64,000 nucleotides of DNA from Flavobacteriales bacterium UBA7666 (GCA_002483265.1 DLHO01000015.1:16885-80884), one strand, 5' to 3'; shown: positions 40,885 through 50,309, counted from the stretch's first letter. The notes: generated from the letters alone by a model not told the origin. Made by a program: numbers and translations.

Positions 40885-40901
40885 CGGTAACATTCTACTT
40901 T

Positions 40902-41402
40902 ATGAAGAAACTCCTTGCAGTCTTTGCATTTTTTTCTGTCTTGTTTTCAGCGAGTGCGCACGAGTATTATTTTGCTTTTGGTGAAGTGGAATACAACGAG
41001 TCGAGCAAAAAACTGGAGATCAGCTTAGAAGTGAACACGCATGACTTAGAGTTCGACATGAAGAAATCGGGAATTGTTCTGGATAAGCACATCGAAGATC
41101 AAGTAAAGGATGCAGTTTTCAAAAAGCAATTGGAAGTGTATTTAAACCAAGGATTTAAAATTACGAATGGCGATCTGGCTCTTTCATTAACATTGATCGG
41201 ATTCGATGTTTCACCCAATGGATTATTGTATGCTTATATGGAAAGCGCTCCAATTGAATTGGAACCCCAATTGACCTTTTGCTTTAAGTTACTCATGGAA
41301 TCCTTTCCCAATCAACAAAACAAGATTACGTTCATTCGAAATAAAGAAAAACAAACAGCTGTATTTTTGCCCGCTAAACCTACAGAAGTCATAACCCTGT
41401 AA
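40902..41402 (+). CDS. DUF6702 family exported protein
   Basis: A 166-residue protein with signal peptide (LLAVFAFFSVLFSASA), then HEYYFAFGEVEYNESSKKLEISLEVNTHDLE, the recognisable N-terminal motif of DUF6702, and a second half with strands. In Bacteroidota this family is often found next to an M1-type peptidase, as here, where the peptidase gene starts 2 nt later. It is probably periplasmic and may help the peptidase; no direct evidence. Confidence 0.85.
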   Translation: MKKLLAVFAFFSVLFSASAHEYYFAFGEVEYNESSKKLEISLEVNTHDLEFDMKKSGIVLDKHIEDQVKDAVFKKQLEVYLNQGFKITNGDLALSLTLIGFDVSPNGLLYAYMESAPIELEPQLTFCFKLLMESFPNQQNKITFIRNKEKQTAVFLPAKPTEVITL

Positions 41403-41404
41403 TT

Positions 41405-43717
41405 ATGAAAAAAATTGCTTTAAATCCGCCGCAGTGGATCCTCTCTTTCTCAATTGTTCTTTCGGCTTTAAGCGTTTCGGGACAAACTAAATTTGCCCAA
41501 TTGGACATGGAACTTCCAACTCCAAACGAGTACCGCACTGCGGCCGGAGCTCCGGGGCATGGATATTATCAGCAAAAAGCAGATTATAAGATGAATCTGA
41601 CTTTGGATGATACAAAACAAACCATTCGTGGTGAGGAAGTCATCACATATACTAATAACTCCCCGGATGTATTGGAATATTTGTGGCTGCAATTGGATCA
41701 GAATATTTTCAAACCGGATTCTGATAGCAAACTAATCGCTGTGGAGAAAATGGAAGATTTCCAATCAATCAAAGACGTCGAGCGCAAATTGATGACTTTT
41801 GAAGGTGGATTCAATATTGAAATGGTTGCTACGGTAAACGGAGAAAAAATGCATTATGCAATCAATAAAACGATGATGCGAATCGATCCCGCAAAACCTT
41901 TGGGACCAAAACAAAGCATTTCATTCAAGATCAAATGGTGGTATAACATCAACGATCGTATGAAATTTGGCGGAAGATCAGGTTACGAATACTTTGAGAA
42001 AGACAATAATTACCTCTATACAATCGCACAATTCTTCCCAAGAATGTGTGTTTACAATGATGTAGAAGGCTGGCAAAACAAGCAGTTCTTAGGAAAAGGA
42101 GAATTTACACTTCCATTCGGAGATTACGATGTTTCAATTACTGTTCCTTCAGATCACATTGTTGCCGGAACGGGTGAATTGCAAAATGGTACTTCTGTAA
42201 TGACAGGAGAACAAAAACAACGTATGGAGAAAGCTAAATCCTCCAATACTCCGGTTTTGATCGTTACTCAGGCAGAAGCTGAAAATGCAGAAAAGAATAA
42301 AGCTACAAGTACTAAAACATGGACGTTCAAAGCGAAAAACGTACGCGATTTTGCTTTTGCTACTTCCCGTAAATTCATGTGGGATGCACAAAATACGGTT
42401 GTAAAAGGAAAAAACATCTTGTGTATGTCGTTCTATCCGAAAGAAGGAAATCCACTTTGGGAACGTTATTCCACGAAATTAGTCGCTCATACCATTCAAA
42501 CTTATTCAAAATACACGATCGATTATCCTTATCCGGTGGCGATTTCCGTTCACTCCAATCAAATCGGGATGGAATATCCAATGATTTGTTTCAATGGCGG
42601 AAGACCAAATGAAGACGGAACGTATTCGGAACAAACGAAATATGGAATGTGGGGAGTAATCATCCATGAAGTAGGACATAACTTTTTCCCGATGATCATC
42701 AATTCCGACGAGCGTCAATGGTCGTGGATGGATGAAGGATTGAATACATTTGTTCAATACCTTACGGAACAAGAATGGGAACGAGGTTATCCTTCCAGAA
42801 GAGGTCCGGCAGCTATGATCACAGATTACATGCGCGGCGATCAAAAATTCATTTCTCCGATCATGACCAATTCCGAATCAATTTGGCAATTTGGAAACAA
42901 TGCCTACGGAAAACCGGCTACTGCATTGAATATTTTGCGTGAAACAGTGATGGGAAGAGAATTGTTCGATTTCGCTTTCAAAACCTATTGCGAGCGTTGG
43001 AAATTCAAACACCCTACTCCTGCAGATTTGTTCCGTACCATGGAAGATGCATCCGGAGTGGATTTGGATTGGTTCTGGAGAGGCTGGTTCTACACAACAG
43101 AATACGTTGACATTTCATTGGATTATGTAAAGCAGTTTGAATTAAACTCCAACAATCCGGAAGTTGAAAAAGCAGAAAACAAAAAAACGGACGATTCAAA
43201 ACCTCAGTTTATTGGTGATATCCGCAACAAAGAATCCATCAAACAAACGGTCAATGAAAAAGACACGGCAATTGATGATTTCTATGCGAAAAGAGATATT
43301 TACAAGGTGGATCGTTTGGATAAAAAAGAATACGATGATTTTCAGGCAAAATTGACTCCGGAACAAAAGAAATTACTGAATTCTAAAAAGCAATTCTACG
43401 AGTTGTCTTTCACGAATAAAGGTGGTTTGGTAACTCCGTTGATCGTTCAGGCTACGTTTGAAGATGGTTCGACCCAGGAAATGCGCATTCCGGCAGAGAT
43501 TTGGAGAATGGACGACATCACCGTTACAAAAGTCCTGATCTTTGATAAGCCCGTAGCTTCATTCCAATTGGATCCGTTTCTGGAGACAGCAGATTGCGAT
43601 GTGAATAACAACTCCTTCCCTCCTGCTTCAAAACCAACGAGATTTCAGTTGTTCCAGCAAAAACAAGGGAACGAAAATCCGATGCAGCGCCAGAAGCGTT
43701 TGGAGAGTGGGAATTAA
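41405..43717 (+). CDS. M1-family zinc metallopeptidase
   Basis: A 770-residue secreted aminopeptidase-like protein. Signal peptide (WILSFSIVLSALSVSG); N-terminal beta-saddle domain (50-290); catalytic domain with HEVGH at 421-425 and the second zinc-ligand Glu444 in WMDEGLNTF. The Gly-X-Met-Glu-Asn exopeptidase motif of classic M1 enzymes is replaced by IGMEYPMI. A charged linker (600-660) leads to a C-terminal beta domain. No T9SS sorting domain, so periplasmic. Co-transcribed with DUF6702. Confidence 0.93.
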   Translation: MKKIALNPPQWILSFSIVLSALSVSGQTKFAQLDMELPTPNEYRTAAGAPGHGYYQQKADYKMNLTLDDTKQTIRGEEVITYTNNSPDVLEYLWLQLDQNIFKPDSDSKLIAVEKMEDFQSIKDVERKLMTFEGGFNIEMVATVNGEKMHYAINKTMMRIDPAKPLGPKQSISFKIKWWYNINDRMKFGGRSGYEYFEKDNNYLYTIAQFFPRMCVYNDVEGWQNKQFLGKGEFTLPFGDYDVSITVPSDHIVAGTGELQNGTSVMTGEQKQRMEKAKSSNTPVLIVTQAEAENAEKNKATSTKTWTFKAKNVRDFAFATSRKFMWDAQNTVVKGKNILCMSFYPKEGNPLWERYSTKLVAHTIQTYSKYTIDYPYPVAISVHSNQIGMEYPMICFNGGRPNEDGTYSEQTKYGMWGVIIHEVGHNFFPMIINSDERQWSWMDEGLNTFVQYLTEQEWERGYPSRRGPAAMITDYMRGDQKFISPIMTNSESIWQFGNNAYGKPATALNILRETVMGRELFDFAFKTYCERWKFKHPTPADLFRTMEDASGVDLDWFWRGWFYTTEYVDISLDYVKQFELNSNNPEVEKAENKKTDDSKPQFIGDIRNKESIKQTVNEKDTAIDDFYAKRDIYKVDRLDKKEYDDFQAKLTPEQKKLLNSKKQFYELSFTNKGGLVTPLIVQATFEDGSTQEMRIPAEIWRMDDITVTKVLIFDKPVASFQLDPFLETADCDVNNNSFPPASKPTRFQLFQQKQGNENPMQRQKRLESGN

Positions 43718-43739
43718 GGAGTGAATAATTTTTGAAACA

Positions 43740-43910
43740 TTGAACTCTTTAAACCTTTCAACCTCCTCGGATTGGTCCAAAGGCGAAGAAACGCTTAGCA
43801 CTTCTCCGTCTGTAATTTCCGCAATCCCATGGCCGATTCTAATTCTAATGGGAATTGTTCTGATTGGCATGCTCTATGTACTTTGGAAATCAAATCGGGA
43901 CAAGAAGTGA
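43740..43910 (+). CDS. Possible small single-TM membrane protein (56 codons)
   Basis: An open frame from TTG to TGA, ending 4 nt before the ATG of the reductase. The translation has a polar N-terminus (LSTSSDWSKGEETLSTS), a hydrophobic helix (AIPWPILILMGIVLIGMLYV) and a basic end (LWKSNRDKK), an ordinary small membrane protein layout with positive-inside topology. No ATG start and no family known. Too small for certainty. Confidence 0.4.
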   Translation: MNSLNLSTSSDWSKGEETLSTSPSVISAIPWPILILMGIVLIGMLYVLWKSNRDKK

Positions 43911-43914
43911 TCTA

Positions 43915-44445
43915 ATGAAAACAATCTTCGCAATCATAGGAAGCGCAAGTGAAAATTCCAGCAATCAACGGTTGATTGAATTTCTTGCTGACCAAACCGG
44001 GAATGATCTGAAATGGATCGTTTTCAATGAACTCAAAAGCCTTCCCCATTTTGATCCGGAATTGTCTGTAAACAATCCGCCAAAAGAAGTCATAGCTTTT
44101 AGAAAGCAAATTGAACAAGCAGACGCAGTCATAATTTGCACTCCAGAATACGTATTCAGTATTCCTTCCGGATTGAAGAATGCAATTGAATGGTGTGTTT
44201 CAACCACTGTTTTCTCAGAAAAACCCTGCGGATTAATTACAGCTTCCGCTCAGGGAGAAAAAGGTCACGAAGAATTGCAGTTGATCATGAAAACACTGAT
44301 GGCAAAATTCACACATGAAACCACGCTTTTAATTTCCGGCGTAAAAGGAAAAATAGCAAAATCCGGAGAAATTGATCCGGATACCACATCTGTTTTGAAA
44401 ACATTTATCGATTCATGTCTGAGTTTGTTGAATAACGAATCCTAA
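43915..44445 (+). CDS. NADPH-dependent FMN reductase-family protein
   Basis: A 176-residue flavodoxin-like protein (FMN_red family). IFAIIGSASENSSNQRLIEFL forms the flavin phosphate-binding loop; ICTPEYVFSIPSGLKNAIEWC is the family signature near the isoalloxazine site, followed by EKPCGLITASAQGEKG. It should bind FMN and reduce quinones, azo dyes or chromate with NAD(P)H. The ATG used matches the family N-terminus; an upstream frame extension is not needed. Confidence 0.9.
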   Translation: MKTIFAIIGSASENSSNQRLIEFLADQTGNDLKWIVFNELKSLPHFDPELSVNNPPKEVIAFRKQIEQADAVIICTPEYVFSIPSGLKNAIEWCVSTTVFSEKPCGLITASAQGEKGHEELQLIMKTLMAKFTHETTLLISGVKGKIAKSGEIDPDTTSVLKTFIDSCLSLLNNES

Positions 44446-44853
44446 TGATCTATTGAATTTAACAGTCTTAATTTAAGGAGATTGTAAAGGATTAATTAGC
44501 TGAATATTTCGTCTCCGAATAGCGTTAATAAATGGTGGATAGAAATTGATTTTAACTAAAAAATAAACAATAAATCTGAAGGTTCGGATCTCTTTTAGAC
44601 TCCTATATTATTATCAAAAATTGATCCAAATATTTTTTTGAAGAAGCAATTTAAAAGTAACAACACATTCAAATCGCTTGACACTCAATTGCCACCATCA
44701 TTTTAACAATTGCGGATTGTTAGAAAATTAATATGCGCTAAGATTCAAAGAAAAACTTAAGAGATTGTTATTGATGGCTTTAAGCCTTTAAAATCACTTG
44801 CTTGTAACTTTACTTCGGTTTCGAAACCCTTATTCACTTTAAAAATTTCAGTT
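44446..44853. other. 408-bp AT-rich intergenic stretch without recognisable features
   Basis: No coding frame, no strong hairpin, no known repeat family. A near -7 box (TAACTTTA) lies about 40 nt before the next gene. Short inverted pieces such as CTTAATTTAAG are present but not convincing. Confidence 0.5.
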
Positions 44854-46809
44854 ATGAAGAAAAGAAACAACACTTTGAAACAACTCGTTGCAACAGGTGC
44901 AATGGCATTGATTGGATTTGTCTCGAACGGACAGATTTTAGAAACTATGGGAACTGCTGGTAGCGGCACCCAAACAATTGCAGCAAGAGAAACTGCTGGC
45001 AATTTTGCTCTAACTTCACTGACTTACACAGGAACAGCTGACATGCGTACGACTACTCCATCAACTGGCTATAGTGGCGCATCCGGAAGCTTCAACACTT
45101 TAATTCAAGCACAGGAAAATTTTGAAATGCAGGGAATTAACGCAGCTTCTTGCTTGGTAACAGATTCTATCCGATTTGGGGTTTTCAAAACAACGAATGC
45201 TTCCAATGGAATCGACTTTTTGGTATTGGAATACAGTGCAAACAACGGAGCTACCTGGAGTTCAATCAGCTATCCGGCTTTACCAACAGGAAGTGGGACT
45301 GCAAAATGGTATTTGGTATCAGCGGCATTGCCTTCAGGTGCTCTTGTTTCCAATTTACGTATTCGTTTCCGCAGTACATTGGTTGGGACTTCGAGTTCTA
45401 ATCCGCAATTTAGAGTAGATGACATTGCGACCACTTGTGGGTCAACTACTTCATGTGGAGAGCCAACAGCAACTGTTGCGGTTACAGGAACAAACATCCT
45501 TTGCGAAGGAAGCACGATGCCACAGCTTGATGTGACTACGGATGTTACTTCACCGGCTTATCAATGGTATGACCAAAATGGAGCGATCGTTGGTGCTCAA
45601 TCAGCTACATTTACTCCAACAGGTTCAGGAACTTACTACGCAATTGCAAGCAACGCAAATGGCTGTGAAGCAACTTCCGAAAAAGAATATGTATTGGTTT
45701 ATCCGGAAGCAGAGTTTTGTCAAACAAGATCGCTTCAAGGATGTCCGGAAGACATTGTTCAGGCTTGTGTTATTTTAAAAGCTGAAGACCTGATTATTTC
45801 TCAATACGTTGAAGGAACTGGATTTAATAAATACTTAGAGATTTTTAATGGTACATGTGATGATATCGATTTATCGAATTATGAACTAAGAGCTTATCAC
45901 AATGGAGCGCCATTGACAGGTTCGCCAACATACAGCATTCCACTTTCTGGAACCCTATTTATTGGGGATGTTTTTGTAATTGCACACGACTCTGCAACAG
46001 TTTGGAGCGGTACTCCTAATTTGTTCTCTCAGTACCTACAGTTCAACGGAGATGATGCATTGGTATTGTTCAAGTTGAGTACTTCAAGTGCAGTAGATAT
46101 TTTTGGTTCTGTTGGAAATGATCCGGGTTCTTCTTGGAGAGATTCAGATCCTTTAAGTGCTACATTCGGATGGTCGACTGAAAACAAAACATTGATCAGA
46201 AAATTATGTGTTTATTCCGGAATCACTGCAAATCCTAATTTAGCTGGAATCAGTGGTTTCCCAACTTTGATCACAGAATGGGATACACTTACTACGAATG
46301 ATGTAACAGATCTTGGGGCACATGTAATCACAGCTGCACCATATACTTTCACTGTGGCTAGCGGTGACGCATCCATCCAGTCAAGCACAAATAACTGTGT
46401 AACTTTGGAAGTTGGATCGCTTAACTCAGTAATCAATGCAATTGGAACATTGTGCACTGTTGCTAATTGTGGAGGAAACACTTCATTTAATGTAACTATA
46501 AATGAAGATTGTCCGGAAGCAAAAGGATTAACTACCTCTAAAGCTGATGGAAATGCTTTAGAATTGTATCCTAATCCAACGACAGGTGATGCAATCGTAA
46601 CTTTCACAACGAATTCAGATGAAACAGTTTCTGTTATCTTGTTCGATCTTTCAGGAAAAGAGCGTATGGTTTTGAATAATGGTTACTTAGTAAAAGGAAC
46701 ACATCGTTTACAAGCTGATTTATCAAAATTAGCAGCAGGAACTTACATTATTCGTGTAGCATCTGCTTCTGAAACAAAAACACTTCGTGTGGTTAAAACA
46801 GAAAAATAA
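44854..46809 (+). CDS. Secreted lamin-tail-domain protein with T9SS type-A sorting domain
   Basis: A 651-residue secreted protein. Signal region (LVATGAMALIGFVSNGQ), an N-terminal jellyroll-like part (30-190), a Cys-containing Ig-like module (VTGTNILCEGSTMPQLDV, 205-280), a lamin tail domain (about 310-470; EDLIISQYVEGTGFNKYLEIFNG and ALVLFKL), and a T9SS type-A sorting domain (LELYPNPTTGDAIVTF ... AAGTYIIRVASASETK). Lamin tail domains in Bacteroidota often accompany secreted nucleases; none is fused here. Confidence 0.9.
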   Translation: MKKRNNTLKQLVATGAMALIGFVSNGQILETMGTAGSGTQTIAARETAGNFALTSLTYTGTADMRTTTPSTGYSGASGSFNTLIQAQENFEMQGINAASCLVTDSIRFGVFKTTNASNGIDFLVLEYSANNGATWSSISYPALPTGSGTAKWYLVSAALPSGALVSNLRIRFRSTLVGTSSSNPQFRVDDIATTCGSTTSCGEPTATVAVTGTNILCEGSTMPQLDVTTDVTSPAYQWYDQNGAIVGAQSATFTPTGSGTYYAIASNANGCEATSEKEYVLVYPEAEFCQTRSLQGCPEDIVQACVILKAEDLIISQYVEGTGFNKYLEIFNGTCDDIDLSNYELRAYHNGAPLTGSPTYSIPLSGTLFIGDVFVIAHDSATVWSGTPNLFSQYLQFNGDDALVLFKLSTSSAVDIFGSVGNDPGSSWRDSDPLSATFGWSTENKTLIRKLCVYSGITANPNLAGISGFPTLITEWDTLTTNDVTDLGAHVITAAPYTFTVASGDASIQSSTNNCVTLEVGSLNSVINAIGTLCTVANCGGNTSFNVTINEDCPEAKGLTTSKADGNALELYPNPTTGDAIVTFTTNSDETVSVILFDLSGKERMVLNNGYLVKGTHRLQADLSKLAAGTYIIRVASASETKTLRVVKTEK

Positions 46810-46835
46810 GCTGACATAAGTTAGTTGCTATCTGG

Positions 46836-46865
46836 AAAGTCCTTTCGTTTATTCGGAAGGACTTT
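46836..46865 (+). terminator. Terminator of the lamin-tail gene
   Basis: AAAGTCCTT and AAGGACTTT form a 9-bp stem extended by partial pairing in the loop and followed by T residues, 27 nt after the stop. Confidence 0.7.
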
Positions 46866-46906
46866 TCTAATTGAAAAGTTTAGAGGACTCCCCTTATCAA
46901 TTCTCA

Positions 46907-46924
46907 TCCCGATAGCTATCGGGA
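46907..46924. repeat. Palindrome TCCCGATAGCTATCGGGA
   Basis: Fourth perfect copy in the window, between convergent genes, here without the TAATTCGTA flanks. Confidence 0.65.
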
Positions 46925-46936
46925 CTCCATTCTGAA

Positions 46937-48079
46937 TTACTTGGTGGTGCTCCGCAATTTAATCAATGTAATCTCAGGGTAAATCCCTACTCTTCCCGGA
47001 AAACCAAGATATCCGAAACCTCGGTTCACATACAGGAATTGTTTTCCTACGTTATACAATCCTGCCCATTTTTTGTAACGAAAAGAAACCGGGCTCCACT
47101 TGATTCCAAAACGCTCAATACCAAATTGCATTCCATGCGTATGACCGGAAAGTGTCAGATCGATATCTGTTTTAGCAGCCACTTGCTCATCAAAATGGCT
47201 GGGATCATGAGAAAGTAGTAGTTTAAAGGAATCTACAGGAACTTTCTCCAAGGTTTCTTCCAGTTTCCCACTTTGTCTGAAGGGAGCGGTTCCCCAATTT
47301 TCAACTCCAAGTAACCAGAATCCAGGCTTCAATTCCACTGCCTCATTCAGTAAGGGAGTAAATCCGATTTCTTTATGGATTGCAATCAGTTTTGTTAAGT
47401 TAGCATTCTTCGTTTCCTCTTTGTCCCATGGAACATAATCTCCGTAATCGTGGTTTCCTAGAATACTGTACTTTCCAGTTTTAGCCTGAATTTTTGAGAA
47501 TATGGCTTCCCATCCCAGCATTTCCTCGGCAATATTATTCACCAAATCTCCGGTAAAGAACACAAAATCAGCCTCTAATTGATTGATTTGCTGAATAGCC
47601 TTCTCTACTTTGTGGTACTTATTGAAGAAACTTCCAACGTGTATATCACTGATTTGAACAATTCGCAATCCGTCTGAATCTGACGGAAGGTTTTCAAAGG
47701 GGATTTCGATGGTATGTGTTTGCCAGTTCCATCTTCCCCAAATAATTCCAACCAGAATAGCAATAAAAAGAGCAATGGTAATTCCAAATCCAATGTACTC
47801 AATAACTGCAATTCCTGTAATCAGATAAATGATTCCAAAAAGGAAAAAACCAAGAGCAGGAACACCGCTTGCAATCATAACACCAAAGGCATTAAATCCT
47901 TTTCGATAATCGGCTGTATTGCGATTCCGAAAAGTACGCATCATAATGATCATGCTTCCAAAGAATAAAGCCAGTTGAACAATTCCCAATACAAGAAAGA
48001 ATGGGTGTTGAAATTCGAAAAGAGAGTAGGAAAATGTAGCTTGAGCTAAAAGAGTGAGTAAAAGAATGATTCCAAACAT
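46937..48079 (-). CDS. Membrane-bound metallophosphoesterase (YkuE type)
   Basis: A 380-residue protein with four N-terminal TM helices (1-125) and a cytosol- or periplasm-facing calcineurin-like phosphoesterase domain. Metal-binding motifs in order: QISDIHVGS, FFTGDLVNN, ILGNHDYGD, LSHDPSHFD and LSGHTHGMQ. Members act on phospholipid head groups (UDP-diacylglucosamine) or other phosphoesters. Monocistronic and divergent from the Usp gene. Confidence 0.93.
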   Translation of the reverse strand: MFGIILLLTLLAQATFSYSLFEFQHPFFLVLGIVQLALFFGSMIIMMRTFRNRNTADYRKGFNAFGVMIASGVPALGFFLFGIIYLITGIAVIEYIGFGITIALFIAILVGIIWGRWNWQTHTIEIPFENLPSDSDGLRIVQISDIHVGSFFNKYHKVEKAIQQINQLEADFVFFTGDLVNNIAEEMLGWEAIFSKIQAKTGKYSILGNHDYGDYVPWDKEETKNANLTKLIAIHKEIGFTPLLNEAVELKPGFWLLGVENWGTAPFRQSGKLEETLEKVPVDSFKLLLSHDPSHFDEQVAAKTDIDLTLSGHTHGMQFGIERFGIKWSPVSFRYKKWAGLYNVGKQFLYVNRGFGYLGFPGRVGIYPEITLIKLRSTTK

Positions 48080-48144
48080 GTGAATTTTTTAAAGACAAGT
48101 AAAATTAGAGACTAGGAACAGATTCCTTTGCTAATCTTCGTTAA

Positions 48145-48168
48145 AATCGGCGAAATAATCGGCGAAAT
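48145..48168. promoter_or_regulatory. Tandem 12-bp duplication upstream of the Usp gene
   Basis: AATCGGCGAAAT occurs twice without a spacer, in the 169-bp divergent region between the phosphoesterase and universal-stress genes. A 12-nt phase places both copies on about the same face of the helix. It may be a regulator site or a recent slip duplication. Confidence 0.4.
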
Positions 48169-48248
48169 ATTTGATCAACATTGAGTTGTTAAAAATTAAT
48201 ACACTTACCGAAGCGACTTTTTTCCTATTTTGGTGAAAAATAATCGCT

Positions 48249-49055
48249 ATGAGTAGAAATTTGTACATCGTCCCGCATGATTTAACTGAGGTTGGAAACA
48301 CTGCTTTGGACTATGCCTTATTCCTAGGTAGACACGTGAGAACGGATATTATGCTTTTGCATTTAGTTGACAATAAAGCCAAAATCGCGGCGATTGAAGC
48401 GAAGTTATGGGAGATTGTTAAATCTAAAGTGGTTTCAGAAAGTGTTGAAATGTTTGTGCTTGTCGCTGTCGGCGATATTTTTACTGATATCAATAAAATT
48501 GCAAACAGAGAACACGCACAATTAATTTTGATGGGTACTCACGGAGCAAAAGGATTCCAAAAATTAACTGGAAGCTTTGCGATGAAAGTGATTACGAGTT
48601 GTGATGTTCCGTTTATCATTGTACAAAAAGAAACCAAACACCTGGAAATCAAGAATATTGTTGTTCCAATTGATTTAACCAAAGAAAGTCTTCAGATCGT
48701 AAGTTCTGCAGGAGATTTGGCGCGAATTTTTGATGCAACTGTTCACGTTATCGGGGAAAAACATACAGATGAAGGTTTGTCACAACAAACAAAGAACCGT
48801 GTATTACTGATCCGAAACAAATACGATGAAAAAGGCGCGAAATGTGAGGTGAATTTACTTCCTTCAAGTGGTAGTTATTCGAAAAAAGTAATGGCATACG
48901 CAAAGGAAAAGAATATTGAATTGATCGCACTTGCTTATCACTCGGAAAGTTTACTGCCTCAGTTCGATAATTTCGCACAATCATTGATTACGAATGATTT
49001 AAAGCTTCCTGTCATGATCATTGCAGCAAAACAATCGGGGAATTTGTATTTCTAG
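48249..49055 (+). CDS. Universal stress protein A family (tandem domain)
   Basis: A 268-residue protein with two Usp folds, about 1-140 and 141-268. The first domain ends in LILMGTHGAKGFQKLTGSFAMKVI, matching the G-2x-G-9x-G(S/T) ATP-binding pattern; the second is more diverged (IVVPIDLTKESLQIV; AYHSESLLPQFDNFAQSLI). Typical for Bacteroidota stress proteins that bind nucleotides under starvation or other stress. Monocistronic. Confidence 0.88.
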   Translation: MSRNLYIVPHDLTEVGNTALDYALFLGRHVRTDIMLLHLVDNKAKIAAIEAKLWEIVKSKVVSESVEMFVLVAVGDIFTDINKIANREHAQLILMGTHGAKGFQKLTGSFAMKVITSCDVPFIIVQKETKHLEIKNIVVPIDLTKESLQIVSSAGDLARIFDATVHVIGEKHTDEGLSQQTKNRVLLIRNKYDEKGAKCEVNLLPSSGSYSKKVMAYAKEKNIELIALAYHSESLLPQFDNFAQSLITNDLKLPVMIIAAKQSGNLYF

Positions 49056-49399
49056 AAAGTAGAAATACTTAAACCTTAGGATTTCAAGAACAAATACCCC
49101 TCTTCATTATATAACGAAAACATGATATCATGATATTATGTTTTGTGTTTTTTTTGGAGTTTGTTTCGGGTCAAGTTGGCTATGAATATTTTGAATCATT
49201 TGAACATTTCTATTTCATTTTCACTATTGTGAAATATTCCTTTATGCCCCCCCTTTCTGTATCCCCGAAATTTCGACAATGAAAGAATCTCCTTTGTATC
49301 TTTTCAATAGAAAGAATTAGAATCAGCTTGCGATGAAGCATTTTTCTTTTAAATTTTTACATTTTCAATTTTCAATTCTCAAATAACTACCTTTGCATT
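49056..49399. other. 344-bp intergenic stretch before the CvfB-like gene
   Basis: Has a perfect 12-bp palindrome CATGATATCATG (49121-49132) embedded in an A/T-rich stretch, a run of seven C near 49244, and at its end the promoter of the CvfB-like gene. No coding frame seen. Confidence 0.5.
49388..49395 (+). promoter_or_regulatory. -7 box of the CvfB-like gene (leaderless GTG start)
   Basis: TACCTTTG is a perfect TAnnTTTG; the GTG initiation codon begins 4 nt later. No later in-frame start precedes the conserved N-terminus, so the mRNA is probably leaderless. Confidence 0.55.
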
Positions 49400-50233
49400 G
49401 TGGAATTAGGAGTTTATAACGAATTGCGTCTGGATCGTTTTACGAGTCCGGGAGCTTACTTGGAAGATGAAGAAGGGAACGATGTATTGTTGCCTACAAA
49501 ATATGTTGATCCGTCTTTTCAGATAGATGACATGGTGAAAGTGTTTTTGTACAAGGATTCTGAAGGAAGAATTATTGCTACAACACTTACTCCGAAAGTC
49601 CTTGTAAATCAATTTGCTTTCCTGAAAATTGCAGAAGTGAACCAATACGGCGCTTTTGCCGAATGGGGAGTTGAAAAGCACTTGCTGATTCCTTACCGCG
49701 AACAACCGAAACCTTTGGAAGAAGGGAAGCATTACTTCATATACATGTACATTGATGAAGCTACTGAGCGTTTAGTGGGCACATCGCGCATTGGAATGTA
49801 CATGGATACGGTGCAGGACGAATTGCAAGCAGATGATGAAGTCGATTTAATGGTTTGGGAATTCACCGATCTTGGTTTGAAAGTATTAGTCAATAACCGT
49901 TTTCAGGGATTGATCTTCAAAAATGAATTGCATCGCCGTGTACGCATGGGAGAAAGTTTGAAAGGATATGTAAAAACCGTTAGACCAGATGGTAAATTAG
50001 ATATCGTTTTGGAAAGACCCGGATACGATAAAATTGACACACATGCCCAAAAATTCCTTCAAATGCTTGAAAACAATGGTGGCTTTTTAGATTTGACAGA
50101 TAAATCCGATCCGGAAGAAATTCAATACAGAACAGGCTGGTCGAAGAAAGTCTTCAAACAAGTTATTGGAAACCTATACAAGCAAAGACTAATCAGTCTC
50201 CATGAGAACGGAATAACTCTAGTTGAGAATTGA
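49400..50233 (+). CDS. CvfB-like S1/OB-fold RNA-binding protein
   Basis: A 277-residue protein of the CvfB/YitL family: three S1-like OB domains (about 1-60, 65-130 and 145-215) followed by a winged-helix (about 220-277; IQYRTGWSKKVFKQVIGNLYKQRLI). The first has GAYLEDEEGNDVLLPTKYV, the second VNQYGAFAEWGVEKHLLIPYREQ. It binds RNA and in Staphylococcus influences virulence gene expression; role here unknown. GTG start directly after the -7 box. Confidence 0.9.
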   Translation: MELGVYNELRLDRFTSPGAYLEDEEGNDVLLPTKYVDPSFQIDDMVKVFLYKDSEGRIIATTLTPKVLVNQFAFLKIAEVNQYGAFAEWGVEKHLLIPYREQPKPLEEGKHYFIYMYIDEATERLVGTSRIGMYMDTVQDELQADDEVDLMVWEFTDLGLKVLVNNRFQGLIFKNELHRRVRMGESLKGYVKTVRPDGKLDIVLERPGYDKIDTHAQKFLQMLENNGGFLDLTDKSDPEEIQYRTGWSKKVFKQVIGNLYKQRLISLHENGITLVEN

Positions 50234-50236
50234 CTT

Positions 50237-50250
50237 TCCGCCGAGGCGGA
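50237..50250. repeat. Short hairpin TCCGCCGAGGCGGA
   Basis: Perfect 6-bp stem with a GA loop, 4 nt after the CvfB-like stop. Similar CCGCC/GGCGG elements are at 7199-7214 and 30870-30887. Confidence 0.5.
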
Positions 50251-50270
50251 CTCAGCCAACTTAAATAGTA

Positions 50271-50309
50271 ATAAACAGGTCACTGAGCGAAGTCGAAGTA
50301 CCTGTTTAT
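50271..50309. terminator. Bidirectional hairpin between convergent genes
   Basis: ATAAACAGGT (50271-50280) and ACCTGTTTAT (50300-50309) are perfect complements enclosing a CACTGAGCGAAGTCGAAGT loop, the same dispersed element as after tal. The right arm overlaps the stop codon of the LytTR gene. Confidence 0.65.

Noticed and set aside
40851..40901. Longer N-terminus for the DUF6702 protein
   Set aside because: The extra codons overlap the consensus promoter, and the signal peptide begins at the later ATG.
49121..49132. CATGATATCATG as a regulator site
   Set aside because: Perfect 12-bp palindrome but over 250 nt from the next start and in A/T-rich DNA; could be chance.
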